This document shows, one piece after another, positions 41,871-51,514 of a stretch of DNA of 64,000 nt. Location of the stretch: contig NC_016450.1 in the NCBI RefSeq assembly GCF_000235365.1, forward strand, positions 496,001 to 560,000. The letters run 5' to 3'. The position numbers and the translations under genes were made by a program. The notes under the pieces are model-generated. The model was not told the DNA's origin. It made no database searches and worked only from the letters and a program-made list of their open reading frames with translations. This DNA comes from Eremothecium cymbalariae DBVPG#7215. Its lineage: Eukaryota > Ascomycota > Saccharomycetes > Saccharomycetales > Saccharomycetaceae. Position 1 is the first letter of the stretch. Each line of letters opens with the position of its first letter.

Positions 41871-43172
41871 TTAGTTATGACGCTTCTTCTTCTTGGCATC
41901 AAGTTTGCTCCATAGATCATCTGCCTCTTTCTCTTCTTCCTCAGCAGACTGTTTCCTCTTATAAATTCTTTTATTGTTTTTCGTTTTGGCCTGTGGCAGC
42001 TCAATATCTCCATCATCTAGAAGCATTACATTCTTGATTTTACCTCCAGTAAAAGCTTTAACCAATATACGTCGTGTATGCAAATCGAAGATCCGAACAT
42101 ATCTATCTAGACCTCCTTGTAATAAGTATTTTTGGTTGTGAACACCAATAAATGACGAATGGCCAGTGATATCACCATTTCCAAACTTACCTAGCAAATG
42201 TCCTTTTAGATCAAATTGATAAACATTTTTCCTGGCATCGGTTGTCACAAATGAAAATCCAGTATAGTTTTTAGATCTCACATTTCCTAAAGCAGTCACA
42301 TCTCCGATTAAATTTATAGATGTTAATTGCTCCTTGTTTCCAAGCAAATTAAGAGATTTCAAAGGCTTGCGGCCATGAGATGTCTGATAAAATCTAAAAT
42401 GTGCATGACGAGTTACGGTTACAAACTGATAGTTTAGGCTGTCATCATTCACATTTTTAGCATTATTTTCGAGAAACCGTAAGCCAATTGGCCAAATAGG
42501 AACTGTTAAATCAATTCTATCATTTTTTACATTCTTTGCCATCCATATTTGCCTTATACTGGATAGATCATTCGATATTTCAACAAGCTTTACCAGATTG
42601 TCTTCTCCGCCATAGGCAAAGACATAGCTATCATAGTTTTCTGCTAAATCATGTATTTGAATAAACTCCAAAGGTCCCACTAGTTCATGTGTATGCAATT
42701 TCCTCAGTTTCGCCTTCAATTTCTCAAATATATATAGCAATCCGGATCTTGTAACTGCAATATAAAACCCCTCCTTTTTTGGAAGTGGAAATATTCCAAC
42801 AAACCCATCCACAAACTTAGACCTCTTTTGAGACTTTTTCGAAAACTCCTCCTGTTTCTCTAAGCTGAAACACCCCACAAGGCTGTCTTGTACCATAAAT
42901 GTATTTATGTTAAAGTTTGGTATACCTTCCTCTTTAAGCTCCTTTTCACGTTCCTCTAAACCCACCAATTCAATCACACCACTTGAACGTCCCACCAGTA
43001 ATTGTGAAGGATTAACCTTCCAGATAGTCTCAACATGATTTGAGAGTCCTTGAGGCAGGTGTGACTGTAAATGTAGCGGCTGCAATGCTGTTGGCTTAGA
43101 AGTGTCGGTCCCACGGTTTGCAACAACTTCCTTAATGCTCCCACTATCTTCGGATGCCACTATAAGTCTCAT
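41871..43172 (-). CDS. NSA1: WD40 ribosome biogenesis factor Nsa1
   Basis: Seven-bladed propeller component of early nucleolar pre-60S particles, released by the AAA ATPase Rix7. The 433-residue protein starts MRLIVASEDSGSIKEVVANRGTD, matching the N-terminus of Nsa1, so the ATG at 43172 is used. Conserved blocks are KFVDGFVGIFPLP, YVFAYGGEDNLVKLVEI, RFYQTSHGRKPL and KYLLQGGLDRYVRIFDLHTRR. A basic tail (KKKKRHN) closes it. It is divergent from ARC40, with PAC and RRPE elements in the shared promoter. Confidence 0.95.
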   Translation of the reverse strand: MRLIVASEDSGSIKEVVANRGTDTSKPTALQPLHLQSHLPQGLSNHVETIWKVNPSQLLVGRSSGVIELVGLEEREKELKEEGIPNFNINTFMVQDSLVGCFSLEKQEEFSKKSQKRSKFVDGFVGIFPLPKKEGFYIAVTRSGLLYIFEKLKAKLRKLHTHELVGPLEFIQIHDLAENYDSYVFAYGGEDNLVKLVEISNDLSSIRQIWMAKNVKNDRIDLTVPIWPIGLRFLENNAKNVNDDSLNYQFVTVTRHAHFRFYQTSHGRKPLKSLNLLGNKEQLTSINLIGDVTALGNVRSKNYTGFSFVTTDARKNVYQFDLKGHLLGKFGNGDITGHSSFIGVHNQKYLLQGGLDRYVRIFDLHTRRILVKAFTGGKIKNVMLLDDGDIELPQAKTKNNKRIYKRKQSAEEEEKEADDLWSKLDAKKKKRHN

Positions 43173-43288
43173 TATTACAGAGTACACCAGTTAAATGAAT
43201 GTTATCGTAAATGAAGAATATCGTGGACTTGAGTACGACTTACTACGCTTTTCGACGTTTAATAATATATCATATATTAATATTTGAT

Positions 43289-43306
43289 GCGATGAGTTGA
43301 AAAATT
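43289..43306 (-). promoter_or_regulatory. PAC and RRPE-type elements upstream of NSA1
   Basis: A perfect PAC core GCGATGAG (43289-43296) abuts an RRPE-like TGAAAAATT (43298-43306) on the plus strand, about 120 bp from the NSA1 ATG. ARC40 is the other gene sharing this gap, but the elements fit the ribosome-assembly gene. Confidence 0.6.
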
Positions 43307-43467
43307 ATTAAAATTCAAAATTTCCACATCATGGTAAACGAAAAGCCTTTGGGTTTCCAAAACGTCTTTGCTTATTAAAGGGAGTTCATTAACTATCACA
43401 TATATGCAAGTTTTAGAATTACTGAAGAAGGAACAACTTCATTATTACATTAGTCGAGAGTCTCCTA

Positions 43468-44592
43468 ATGTCATCTATCAGTGCAAAATTTAAGTTGGTT
43501 AAAGCACCAATCTATTCTCATTGTTTTAACAACGAACGTAATTTGTTGGCTATTACTTGTGAGAATAACTGCTACGTTTATAAGTTGAACAATGGTCAAG
43601 CAATTTTAGCTGCCACGTTAGCTGATCATGATAAAACTGTGACTGCTGTTGACATTTCTGTACACGGCCGTATTGTAACGTGCTCTCAAGATCGTAATGC
43701 GATTGTTTGGGAGCCTTTATCGGATGGATCTTATAAGCCTACATTGGTTCTATTGAGAATTAATCGAGCGGCTACGTGTGTTAAATGGGCAGCAAATGGC
43801 TACAAGTTTGCTGTTGGTTCTTCAGCAAGAATAATATCAGTGTGTTATTACGAGCAAGATAACGACTGGTGGGTTTCTAAGCACATTAAAAAGCCCATAA
43901 AATCTACTATTAACACATTGTCTTGGCATGAGAATGGTGTTTTATTAGCGTGTGGTGGTACGGATGGGTATATTAGGATATTCTCGGGCTTTGTTAAAGG
44001 TTTAGATAGCAAAGAGCAGGTTGCAGGTTGTCCCTGGGGAGACAAGTTTCCATTCGGAGCCTTGGTTGGGGAATGGTATCATGGGGCTTGGATTCATGAC
44101 GTTAAATGGAGATCGCAGGCAGAAAAGTTAGCTTATGTTGCACACGACAGTTCTTTGAATGTTCTCGACTATCGCGGCCAGCCTAAACGTGTAGATAACA
44201 TCGACGGTTTGCCTTTCAAAGCTCTGATTTGGATCGATGACCACACGATCCTTTGTGGAGGTTATTCGTGTCACCCCGTGTTGTTTACTGAAGATAATTC
44301 TGGGTGGAAATTTGCCCGCAACTTGGACAAGACAACTTCTACCGAAAAGCCAACCAGCTTTACAGGTGTATCCGGTAATGATCAAGAAGAGGAGGAGGAG
44401 CACTCCTTTGGCATGTCCGCTCTAAAGAAGTTTAAGGAATTAGATTTGAAAGGCAAAATCAGTGCTCAACAAGAAAGGTCCACCCATGAGAATGCCATCA
44501 CATGTCTTTTCCCCTTCTCCGAAACTTCAAGAGGAGTCAGTCAAGTTTCCTCCTCCGGATTAGATGGGAAGATTGTGATCTTTAATTTGTGA
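43468..44592 (+). CDS. ARC40: Arp2/3 complex subunit ARPC1 (Arc40)
   Basis: WD40 subunit of the actin-nucleating Arp2/3 complex of cortical actin patches, needed for endocytosis. The 374-residue protein (yeast 384) shows propeller repeats: SHCFNNERNLLAITCENNCY, HDKTVTAVDISVHGRIVTCSQDRNAIVW, RAATCVKWAANGYKFAVGSSARI, NTLSWHENGVLLACGGTDGYIRIF and the final SSSGLDGKIVIFNL. A short acidic insert (QEEEEEHSF) precedes the last blade. Position matches YBR234C. Confidence 0.96.
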   Translation: MSSISAKFKLVKAPIYSHCFNNERNLLAITCENNCYVYKLNNGQAILAATLADHDKTVTAVDISVHGRIVTCSQDRNAIVWEPLSDGSYKPTLVLLRINRAATCVKWAANGYKFAVGSSARIISVCYYEQDNDWWVSKHIKKPIKSTINTLSWHENGVLLACGGTDGYIRIFSGFVKGLDSKEQVAGCPWGDKFPFGALVGEWYHGAWIHDVKWRSQAEKLAYVAHDSSLNVLDYRGQPKRVDNIDGLPFKALIWIDDHTILCGGYSCHPVLFTEDNSGWKFARNLDKTTSTEKPTSFTGVSGNDQEEEEEHSFGMSALKKFKELDLKGKISAQQERSTHENAITCLFPFSETSRGVSQVSSSGLDGKIVIFNL

Positions 44593-44704
44593 AATCGATG
44601 ATAGTGTCATTATTCATGATGTTGAATATCTTATATATGTAAATATACATGTACAAATATATGTATATATAACACTACTATAATTTATATTTACCCAGCA
44701 GATT

Positions 44705-44947
44705 TTATTTCTGAGATATATGCATATTACGTTGCAACACTAGAGAATAAACGCTACCTTTCATTAAAGTGCCAACCAGTGCAATCTTTACTTCTATTTC
44801 TCTCATTTGCGCTAATACTTGTTCCGGATTCGTATCTTTATCTCTGCTCAGCTGAACTAACGTATCGTCCAAGTCATGAAGTGATTCGGCCAGCGATCTA
44901 TATTTATCTAATACAGACCTCTGCAATGCACTTAATCCCTCTGACAT
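44705..44947 (-). CDS. DAD3: DASH/Dam1 kinetochore complex subunit Dad3
   Basis: Small helical subunit of the ten-protein DASH ring that couples kinetochores to microtubule plus ends. The 80-residue ORF is within the usual length for Dad3 (94 in yeast). It has the conserved pattern SALQRSVLDKYRSLAESLHDLD, followed by a second helix with EIEVKIALVGTLMKGSVYSLVLQR. It lies between ARC40 and TAF6, matching YBR233W-A beside YBR234C. Confidence 0.93.
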   Translation of the reverse strand: MSEGLSALQRSVLDKYRSLAESLHDLDDTLVQLSRDKDTNPEQVLAQMREIEVKIALVGTLMKGSVYSLVLQRNMHISQK

Positions 44948-45134
44948 CTCCTGATCTGCCTGACTCCTTTCTTTATGACGTCGTATCCTTGATGCTAAGG
45001 TTTTGGATCGTTGTTTATCACGATAAAAAATTACATGAATAACCAGAAGCTTTTATGAAGTTCGCACGCTTTTAAAACAGGTAAAATATCAGGATATATA
45101 GGTCTAAAGGAGAAGGATATTGAAGCATTTACCC

Positions 45135-46649
45135 ATGTCCCAACAGCAATTACCAGCGCAGCAGCAATCTTACACTATTTGGTCACCTCAGGATACTGTT
45201 AGGGACGTTGCAGAGTCTTTGGGTATCACTAATGTTAGTGATGATGTTCTGAGGTCTTTAGCAATGGACGTTGAATACCGTATATTGGAGATTATTGAGC
45301 AGGCAGTGAAGTTCAAACGGCATAGTAAACGAGATGTTTTGACTACGGATGATATAGCAAGAGCTTTGAGAGTGTTAAATGTCGAACCTTTGTATGGATA
45401 TGAGGATAATTCAACTCGTGATAAGGAAGTTTCTTTCAGTAAGGTTACTGGACAAGGTGGTCAGACAATGTACTATTTAGATGATGAAGAAATCGACTTT
45501 GATAAATTGATTAATGAACCTTTACCACATGTTCCAAGGTTGCCTACTTTCACTACACATTGGCTGGCAGTTGAAGGTGTGCAGCCAGCCATACCTCAGA
45601 ATCCAAACTTAAATGATCTAAGGATGACACAATTGCCTTTAACAAGAGGAGCTATCGTTACAGCACTAAATGATACGTCGATCCAGACTTCAGTTTCTGA
45701 AGAGAAGTCTGAACATGTCTCACAGGTCAAGCCAGGACAGACTAACGAAACCAAACCTCTAGTCAAGCATGTTCTTTCTAAAGAACTGCAGATTTACTTT
45801 AACAAAGTTGTTAGTGCATTAACTTCTAAAGATCAAAATTTAAATGCCCAACACATGAAGGCTGCCGCATTGACATCGTTAAAATCAGATACTGGTTTGC
45901 ACCAGCTTATTCCATATTTTATTCAATTTATCGCCGAGCAAATTACTCATAATTTATCAGATTTGGATCTACTAACTACCATGTTAGAGATGATATACTC
46001 TTTATTGAGTAAGCAGTCAGTCTTTCTTGATCCATATATTCATTCTCTGATGCCGTCAATTCTAACACTCTTACTTGCCAAAAAATTAGGTGGCGCACCA
46101 TCGTCAACTTCTTCTGAGGATGAGCAGGACTTTTTGGAAAAGACAAATGCATTACGTGATTTTGCAAGCACTCTTCTGGACCACGTTTTGCAGAAATTCC
46201 CACAGGTCTATAAATCATTAAAACCAAGGGTTACCAGAACACTATTAAAAACCTTTTTGGATTCGAACCGATCATTCGGCACTTATTATGGATGTATTCG
46301 TGGTGTTTGTGTATTGGGTAATGAAACCATAAGATTCTTTTTGGGTAACTTACAAAATTGGGCTAAACTAGTGTTCGAAGAAAGCACATCTTCTCTTGAC
46401 GATATTCAGATTAAAGAGACTTCAAAAATTTCTAAGAAGGAAGTTCAACTGCTAGCTGACGTTATAGTGAATGCTTTGGCCCTTCTTACTTCAGATTTAC
46501 CTGAGAATTACAAGCCTGTGAGTAACAATATAAATGAAGAAGACAAGGCTAAATTGGTAGATAGAGTTGGCGTCACTATCACAAGTTGTTTATTGAATAG
46601 AAAGGACGCAAAACTACTAATGGATGCTATCTTTTTCGGAGAGGTTTGA
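45135..46649 (+). CDS. TAF6: TFIID/SAGA subunit Taf6
   Basis: H4-like histone-fold subunit shared by TFIID and SAGA, pairing with Taf9. The 504-residue protein (yeast 516) starts at the ATG 45135 ([16 protein letters not shown]); the longer frame begins with TTG. The histone fold covers about residues 15-85 ([60 protein letters not shown]). The C-terminal HEAT-repeat domain follows ([51 protein letters not shown]). Position matches YGL112C. Confidence 0.96.
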   Translation: MSQQQLPAQQQSYTIWSPQDTVRDVAESLGITNVSDDVLRSLAMDVEYRILEIIEQAVKFKRHSKRDVLTTDDIARALRVLNVEPLYGYEDNSTRDKEVSFSKVTGQGGQTMYYLDDEEIDFDKLINEPLPHVPRLPTFTTHWLAVEGVQPAIPQNPNLNDLRMTQLPLTRGAIVTALNDTSIQTSVSEEKSEHVSQVKPGQTNETKPLVKHVLSKELQIYFNKVVSALTSKDQNLNAQHMKAAALTSLKSDTGLHQLIPYFIQFIAEQITHNLSDLDLLTTMLEMIYSLLSKQSVFLDPYIHSLMPSILTLLLAKKLGGAPSSTSSEDEQDFLEKTNALRDFASTLLDHVLQKFPQVYKSLKPRVTRTLLKTFLDSNRSFGTYYGCIRGVCVLGNETIRFFLGNLQNWAKLVFEESTSSLDDIQIKETSKISKKEVQLLADVIVNALALLTSDLPENYKPVSNNINEEDKAKLVDRVGVTITSCLLNRKDAKLLMDAIFFGEV

Positions 46650-46773
46650 GGTTATAATAAATGCACCACAGATTCAAAAACAGTGAGTACATTCAATTTA
46701 AATATAATATAAAAATCTAAGTATTGCAACATCCCACAACAGAGATAGCGGTAAACTTATTATAATTGGATAA

Positions 46774-48987
46774 TTAAGATGGTATAAAGAGTCGTCTACG
46801 TACTTTTTTGTGCTTTGGGCGAGCTGCTATAATGGGGCTTATCTCAGCGTTTAATTCAGGCTTCTGTGCAAGCTCTACTTTATGAGGTGCTGAACTACTA
46901 GTTACTGTGTTTGATGCCTCATCCTGAAATCGTTGTTTCACACTGAGCCTCCGCTTCAACGGAGTTGCAGCAATCTCTATTAATGACTTGGCAGGGGATG
47001 TATTTGTTGCAACTGGTGATTCTATAACCTGTAATCTATCAACTGGCTTACTAGACTTAGCTTCCTTTATAGGAGTTGCTGTTACTTGAATATCATATCT
47101 GGTTTCATCAACTGGCTTGTCCTCTGTCATTGGTTGTAATTTTCGTTTCCCAACTCTCCGGAACGACTGTGTTACTGCTCTAGCAGTCGACTTGTACCTT
47201 CCATAGACAGAAGTAAAACTACTAGTGCCATCAAAGGATACCTGATTCCTCAAAATGTTCATTGAGGCTAAGTCTGAAGCGGGCAGCTGTCTCTTCTGTA
47301 ATCTATTCAATGACAAATCAGAATTTGTCCTAGACAATGAAGGTCGTTTTCCCAATGAATTATCGGATTCTAAAAATTCCACTAAGTTGGAACTGGTTCT
47401 TGAATTTAGAAGGTTTACTGCTGACGATCCAGATGCTATTTTCAATTGTGTTGTTTTTGGAGACGAGGGACAAGAAGAATTTGTTGTGGATGAAAGTGAG
47501 CTGCGTCTCGATGCAATACTAGGCTCTTCACTTGGTAATGATGAAGACCTGGTTGAAGAAGGTAAATTCTTTTGCAAAGAAGGACCTTTAATTTTCTTTA
47601 TGATAAATGCAACTACATTTGGAGTCCTTTTAGACCAATAAGGGACTAAAACATAGCTTATGAACCCAAGTGATGAAACCTCTTTACCTTTATTTAACAT
47701 ATTGCGTTTTAGTTCGAGTATTTTTTCCTGTGGAGTTTGATCCTGCTTCTTTTCTTCATCTATATGAATTCTAGGTTCTGTAGTTAATAATATATCTGCT
47801 ATTGTAAGTTTATCAAGTAATATGTCCAATTGTTCGCATAAATCAAGTTTCTTCTTTTTAGTAGCTTTATGTTGGTTCTCCTTTCTTCGTCTTCGGAACA
47901 TTGGGTTGGCTTTAGTAACCTCCAGAGATCTCTTATCTAGATTGCTTCTATACTTAAGTTCAAAGTCTTTAAAGCATGCATCCATTTTTTCTAAAGATAT
48001 TATCTCAAGCAGAAGTATGATTTGCAGTTTTAGTTCCCGAGCTTTAAGAATCATTATCAAATCTTTAACATATGATGCCTGTCCCTTGTTATCCCGAAGA
48101 TTATGTATATGGAATTGATTTATAATATATTTTTCCCGTAATTCTGCTGCATAACTTGGTAGTTCATATATTAACAAACCTTGATGCTCTGCATCATGAC
48201 GCCCGCCGAACTCCGCAAGATCCAGTATCATTATTGAGAGTACGTCTCGATATAAATTTGCTTGCTTATTTTTACAGATATTCTTTAATCTCGAAAGCTT
48301 AGACTTTACAAATAGTGCCAGAGGTACCCCAAGTTGAAATAAAGTTTCATAATATTTTTTGTTCAAATACTGGATTGGATCCTGTGAAACTTCTGCCAAG
48401 GTGCTTGTATCTCTAGAAGATAGAATCTTATCTGGAGGTGAGATGATAAAATCTAGCCCCACGTATTCATTAGCATCATGCCCTGTATATTGATCTTCTT
48501 TCCAGAAGCCAATTAAATCCGGTATATCAATACGACACCACTCATCGATCGTCTTGATCTTGTATTGACTGTTCTGATGATGGTCAAGCAACGGCTGGTC
48601 ATGCTGCAAATCTTCTGTAGGAGGTTCGAGTCTCCAAAGTAACCACTGATCGCTGTAATATCTTTCGAGTAGTCCCCAATGTCCTTTTGCTAATTTTATT
48701 AGGTGATTCACAACGACATTAGCGTCGTAAATTTTGTCTAGTATGCAACTCGGTATGTCTTTTGAGTCTAATAGAAGGGGGTCTCCCTCTCGGAATATAA
48801 GGTTTTTAGGAACTTTGAGAAAGGAGCTTACTATTGAACTGCCGATCAGGTTCATGCCTAGTAAATTACGTTCCTCTTCCTTTTGGTGTTTACTACATCT
48901 AAAAATGCGTTGTCTTCGGAGATCGTGCAGAAAAGCTTCGCTATAAGGTTCTATGAAGCCTAAAGAAACAAACGTTAAATTATACAT
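46774..48987 (-). CDS. SLD3: Replication initiation factor Sld3
   Basis: Origin-firing factor that brings Cdc45 to Mcm2-7 and, once phosphorylated by CDK, binds Dpb11. The 737-residue protein has the Sld3 central Cdc45-binding region, with LGVPLALFVKSKLSRLKNIC and FEGGRHDAE-like sequence (LDLAEFGGRHDAEHQGLLIYELP) at roughly residues 210-290. The Ser/Thr-rich tail is where CDK sites are expected. Visible S/T-P sites with nearby basic residues are TPIKEAK, SPAKSL and TPLKRR in the last 110 residues. The C-terminus KHKKVRRRLF is very basic. Position matches YGL113W; sequence is less conserved than neighbours, as is usual for Sld3. Confidence 0.9.
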   Translation of the reverse strand: MYNLTFVSLGFIEPYSEAFLHDLRRQRIFRCSKHQKEEERNLLGMNLIGSSIVSSFLKVPKNLIFREGDPLLLDSKDIPSCILDKIYDANVVVNHLIKLAKGHWGLLERYYSDQWLLWRLEPPTEDLQHDQPLLDHHQNSQYKIKTIDEWCRIDIPDLIGFWKEDQYTGHDANEYVGLDFIISPPDKILSSRDTSTLAEVSQDPIQYLNKKYYETLFQLGVPLALFVKSKLSRLKNICKNKQANLYRDVLSIMILDLAEFGGRHDAEHQGLLIYELPSYAAELREKYIINQFHIHNLRDNKGQASYVKDLIMILKARELKLQIILLLEIISLEKMDACFKDFELKYRSNLDKRSLEVTKANPMFRRRRKENQHKATKKKKLDLCEQLDILLDKLTIADILLTTEPRIHIDEEKKQDQTPQEKILELKRNMLNKGKEVSSLGFISYVLVPYWSKRTPNVVAFIIKKIKGPSLQKNLPSSTRSSSLPSEEPSIASRRSSLSSTTNSSCPSSPKTTQLKIASGSSAVNLLNSRTSSNLVEFLESDNSLGKRPSLSRTNSDLSLNRLQKRQLPASDLASMNILRNQVSFDGTSSFTSVYGRYKSTARAVTQSFRRVGKRKLQPMTEDKPVDETRYDIQVTATPIKEAKSSKPVDRLQVIESPVATNTSPAKSLIEIAATPLKRRLSVKQRFQDEASNTVTSSSAPHKVELAQKPELNAEISPIIAARPKHKKVRRRLFIPS

Positions 48988-49169
48988 ATAAAGGATCTTA
49001 AAATGACAAGCAACGTCAAGAACTCATAATGGTACTGTTACACATACATTTTGCGGATATCTACAAAGTTGGGAAATAATCAACTGACTCAGGAATATAA
49101 AAAAACTCCTATATAGATACTTTTTGGTTCTTCTACATCACAACTGCCTTGCTTCAACTGTCTTGATTC

Positions 49170-50366
49170 TTAGTTTCTCAAATGTACATTGTGCTGCTGT
49201 TTATTTCTCTGTTGTTGAGTTCTCTTGTCGATATCTATCTTGTTATTTATCATCATGACAGCAGTTTGATTTCCGATCGGTGTTCCAATAATTGTCAATT
49301 TACGTTCTCTCAATCCAGGTATAGGTTCGGATATTTGTATCGAACAACCTGTAGATCCTTTGATCTGTGCAATACTCTTTCCACCTTTTCCAATGACATT
49401 ACCGACCATTGAATCTTCAATAAAGATTTCCTGAACGACGGGAGTTACTTGAGGTTGCGGATTCATGATTTCTACAATTCTTACGTGAGGCAGCACAACA
49501 GCACTTGTAGAGTTAGATATTGTAGATCCAGAGGGTCCAATTGGAATCACACCTCCATTGTTATGAGATGGCTGAAGCATCATTTCGTTGGGTGTCGGGG
49601 GCAATACCGGTGACATGCGAGATTTGGACCTTTTTATCTTGTCCCCAGGATGGTACTGATGGTGCTGCTGGTGCTGTATAGCAATACCATAATTATTCAC
49701 CAATACTGAATGTAAAGGGTTTGGTTGGTAGAAAATCGTCTTCTTGTTTTTATATTTGGGCTCACAAGTCAAAATTGTTTGACCCACATAGTACGTGGCA
49801 ATGTGAATTGCATCCGCGACACCAGTAATGCATAACACTCTATCATTGGACATTGGAAGCTGCTGCGGACCTGCCACTAACCTGGCGGCGCTGAGATCTT
49901 CGATTTCTCTTAAACGAGATCCCTGTTTACCAATGACGTAGCCCATTAAGTGGTGGGGTATTAATAAGTTCACAGTCAACGGTAACGACCTCTCATTTGA
50001 TTCTCGATCATCTTCATCGTTAATAGCACGTGAGATCTTACCAAAAGCTTTAGCAACATCTTCACATGACCCTCTTAAGTATACTACCCTCTCTGGTACA
50101 TTTTTAATATTATCCGACACATTAATCCTTGTCTTAGTGTCCTCCTTGATCCGTGATATCCTTTCACCCTTGGCACCAACCACCATCGATGCATGCTTAA
50201 CCAAGCATAACATCCGCATGTGAACATAGTCTGGAATATGTGTTACAGGTGGAGAATCGTCATCTAAGGCAACACGTTTAATCTCCGCCTCGAGCGATTT
50301 CTCATCATCATCTGGCTTTCTTTTAAGAATATTAGGGGAAGCACTGGCAAGTTCTTCATCACTCAT
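49170..50366 (-). CDS. PBP2: Triple KH-domain RNA-binding protein Pbp2
   Basis: PCBP/hnRNP K-like RNA-binding protein that interacts with Pab1-binding protein in yeast (YBR233W). The 398-residue ORF has three KH domains with intact GxxG loops: VVGAKGERISRI at about residue 60, VIGKQGSRLREI at about 150 and VIGKGGKSIAQI at about 325. The linker before KH3 is rich in His and Gln (IQHQQHHQYHPGD) and Pro, and the tail is Gln/Asn-rich. Yeast Pbp2 is 413 residues. It is divergent from SWC5 across 171 bp. Confidence 0.94.
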   Translation of the reverse strand: MSDEELASASPNILKRKPDDDEKSLEAEIKRVALDDDSPPVTHIPDYVHMRMLCLVKHASMVVGAKGERISRIKEDTKTRINVSDNIKNVPERVVYLRGSCEDVAKAFGKISRAINDEDDRESNERSLPLTVNLLIPHHLMGYVIGKQGSRLREIEDLSAARLVAGPQQLPMSNDRVLCITGVADAIHIATYYVGQTILTCEPKYKNKKTIFYQPNPLHSVLVNNYGIAIQHQQHHQYHPGDKIKRSKSRMSPVLPPTPNEMMLQPSHNNGGVIPIGPSGSTISNSTSAVVLPHVRIVEIMNPQPQVTPVVQEIFIEDSMVGNVIGKGGKSIAQIKGSTGCSIQISEPIPGLRERKLTIIGTPIGNQTAVMMINNKIDIDKRTQQQRNKQQHNVHLRN

Positions 50367-50537
50367 ATCTGATATCTTTAATCTGTATTATAACGGATAT
50401 TCTGCCACTTCACCTACAAAGTTTTTGTGATGTTCTTCATTAAATAGCTTTATGAGTAGTGGCCAAACTTGGTTCCTCCTTGACTATTTTTTGTCAAAAG
50501 GTGAGGGCTAATGAAATGAGAAGTGGACACTAATTGA

Positions 50538-51416
50538 ATGAATGACGGCCAACAAATGAAAAAGATGAAGGTAGGAACTGGTATGGGAGCGGTAGCGTTG
50601 AATTTTGATGAGGAAGAGTATGATGAATCACTGGATGAAGATTATGATCCAACTAAAGCGGTTGTAAATCAGAATGGGGCAGAAGATGATGACCGGAGCG
50701 ATGGAGATGGAACGTATCAAGACGATGATGATGAACAAGAGGAGAAATATAACTACTCTAAGATAGAAAGCGAATATGGAGGGTTGATAAGTACGCGTGC
50801 TGCCAAGAAGCGTCAAGATTTGGTTCAGGTTTCGAAATATGAGGTGCTTGAAGGCGGACAGATTTCTCCCGAGGTGGAGAAGATATGGCAGGAATTAAAA
50901 TTGCGAAGTGACGATCGTAGTAGTATCCGGAAATCTATTATGGCTAACGAGCAGTTTGAAGAGAATGATGAAGAGTTAAAAGAGAATCAACTATTAATTG
51001 ATAGGACCTATAAGTTTGCAGGTGAGGTTGTAAGAGAGAAAAGGTGGGTACCGAAATCAAGTGCAGAAGCTCAAGAATATTTAAGTTCGTTAAAATTTAA
51101 ACAAAAAGATTCAATACTTCTGCTGCCTTCAAAGGCAGGTAAGGCTAACGGTAATCTTCAGCGCCCACTTAAAAGACCTCCCATTTTAGAACAAATCATA
51201 GCTGGTTCTTTGAAACCCAAGTTAACAACGTTGGAGAAATCGAAGCTTGACTGGGCTACTTACGTCGATAAGGAAGGGATTAATGATGAGCTTCAATTGC
51301 ATAATAAGGATGGCTATTTGGCAAAACAAGATTTCTTAAACAAAGTACAGGGATTTAAGGATGATCAGTATAAGGAGATGCGGAGTAACGAATTAAAACA
51401 GAGAATTAAAGACTAA
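50538..51416 (+). CDS. SWC5: SWR1 complex subunit Swc5 (BCNT/CFDP1 family)
   Basis: Subunit of the SWR1 remodeller that exchanges H2A.Z for H2A and is needed for nucleosome-stimulated ATPase activity. The 292-residue protein (yeast 303) has a very acidic N-terminus (EEEYDESLDEDYDP and DDDDEQEE) that fits its H2A-H2B binding role. The C-terminal BCNT domain has RPPILEQIIAGSLKPKLTTL, LEKSKLDWATYVDKEGINDEL and YLAKQDFLNKV. Position matches YBR231C. S. cerevisiae LSR1 (U2) is close to this gene on its chromosome II. Confidence 0.95.
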   Translation: MNDGQQMKKMKVGTGMGAVALNFDEEEYDESLDEDYDPTKAVVNQNGAEDDDRSDGDGTYQDDDDEQEEKYNYSKIESEYGGLISTRAAKKRQDLVQVSKYEVLEGGQISPEVEKIWQELKLRSDDRSSIRKSIMANEQFEENDEELKENQLLIDRTYKFAGEVVREKRWVPKSSAEAQEYLSSLKFKQKDSILLLPSKAGKANGNLQRPLKRPPILEQIIAGSLKPKLTTLEKSKLDWATYVDKEGINDELQLHNKDGYLAKQDFLNKVQGFKDDQYKEMRSNELKQRIKD

Positions 51417-51514
51417 TTAGTTGACCAGACAATCTCTGAAGTATACGAGAATATATTTAAAAATAAAAGAATGTCTAATCCATTAAATAACCAGTGTAAC
51501 TATTTTTTTTTTTT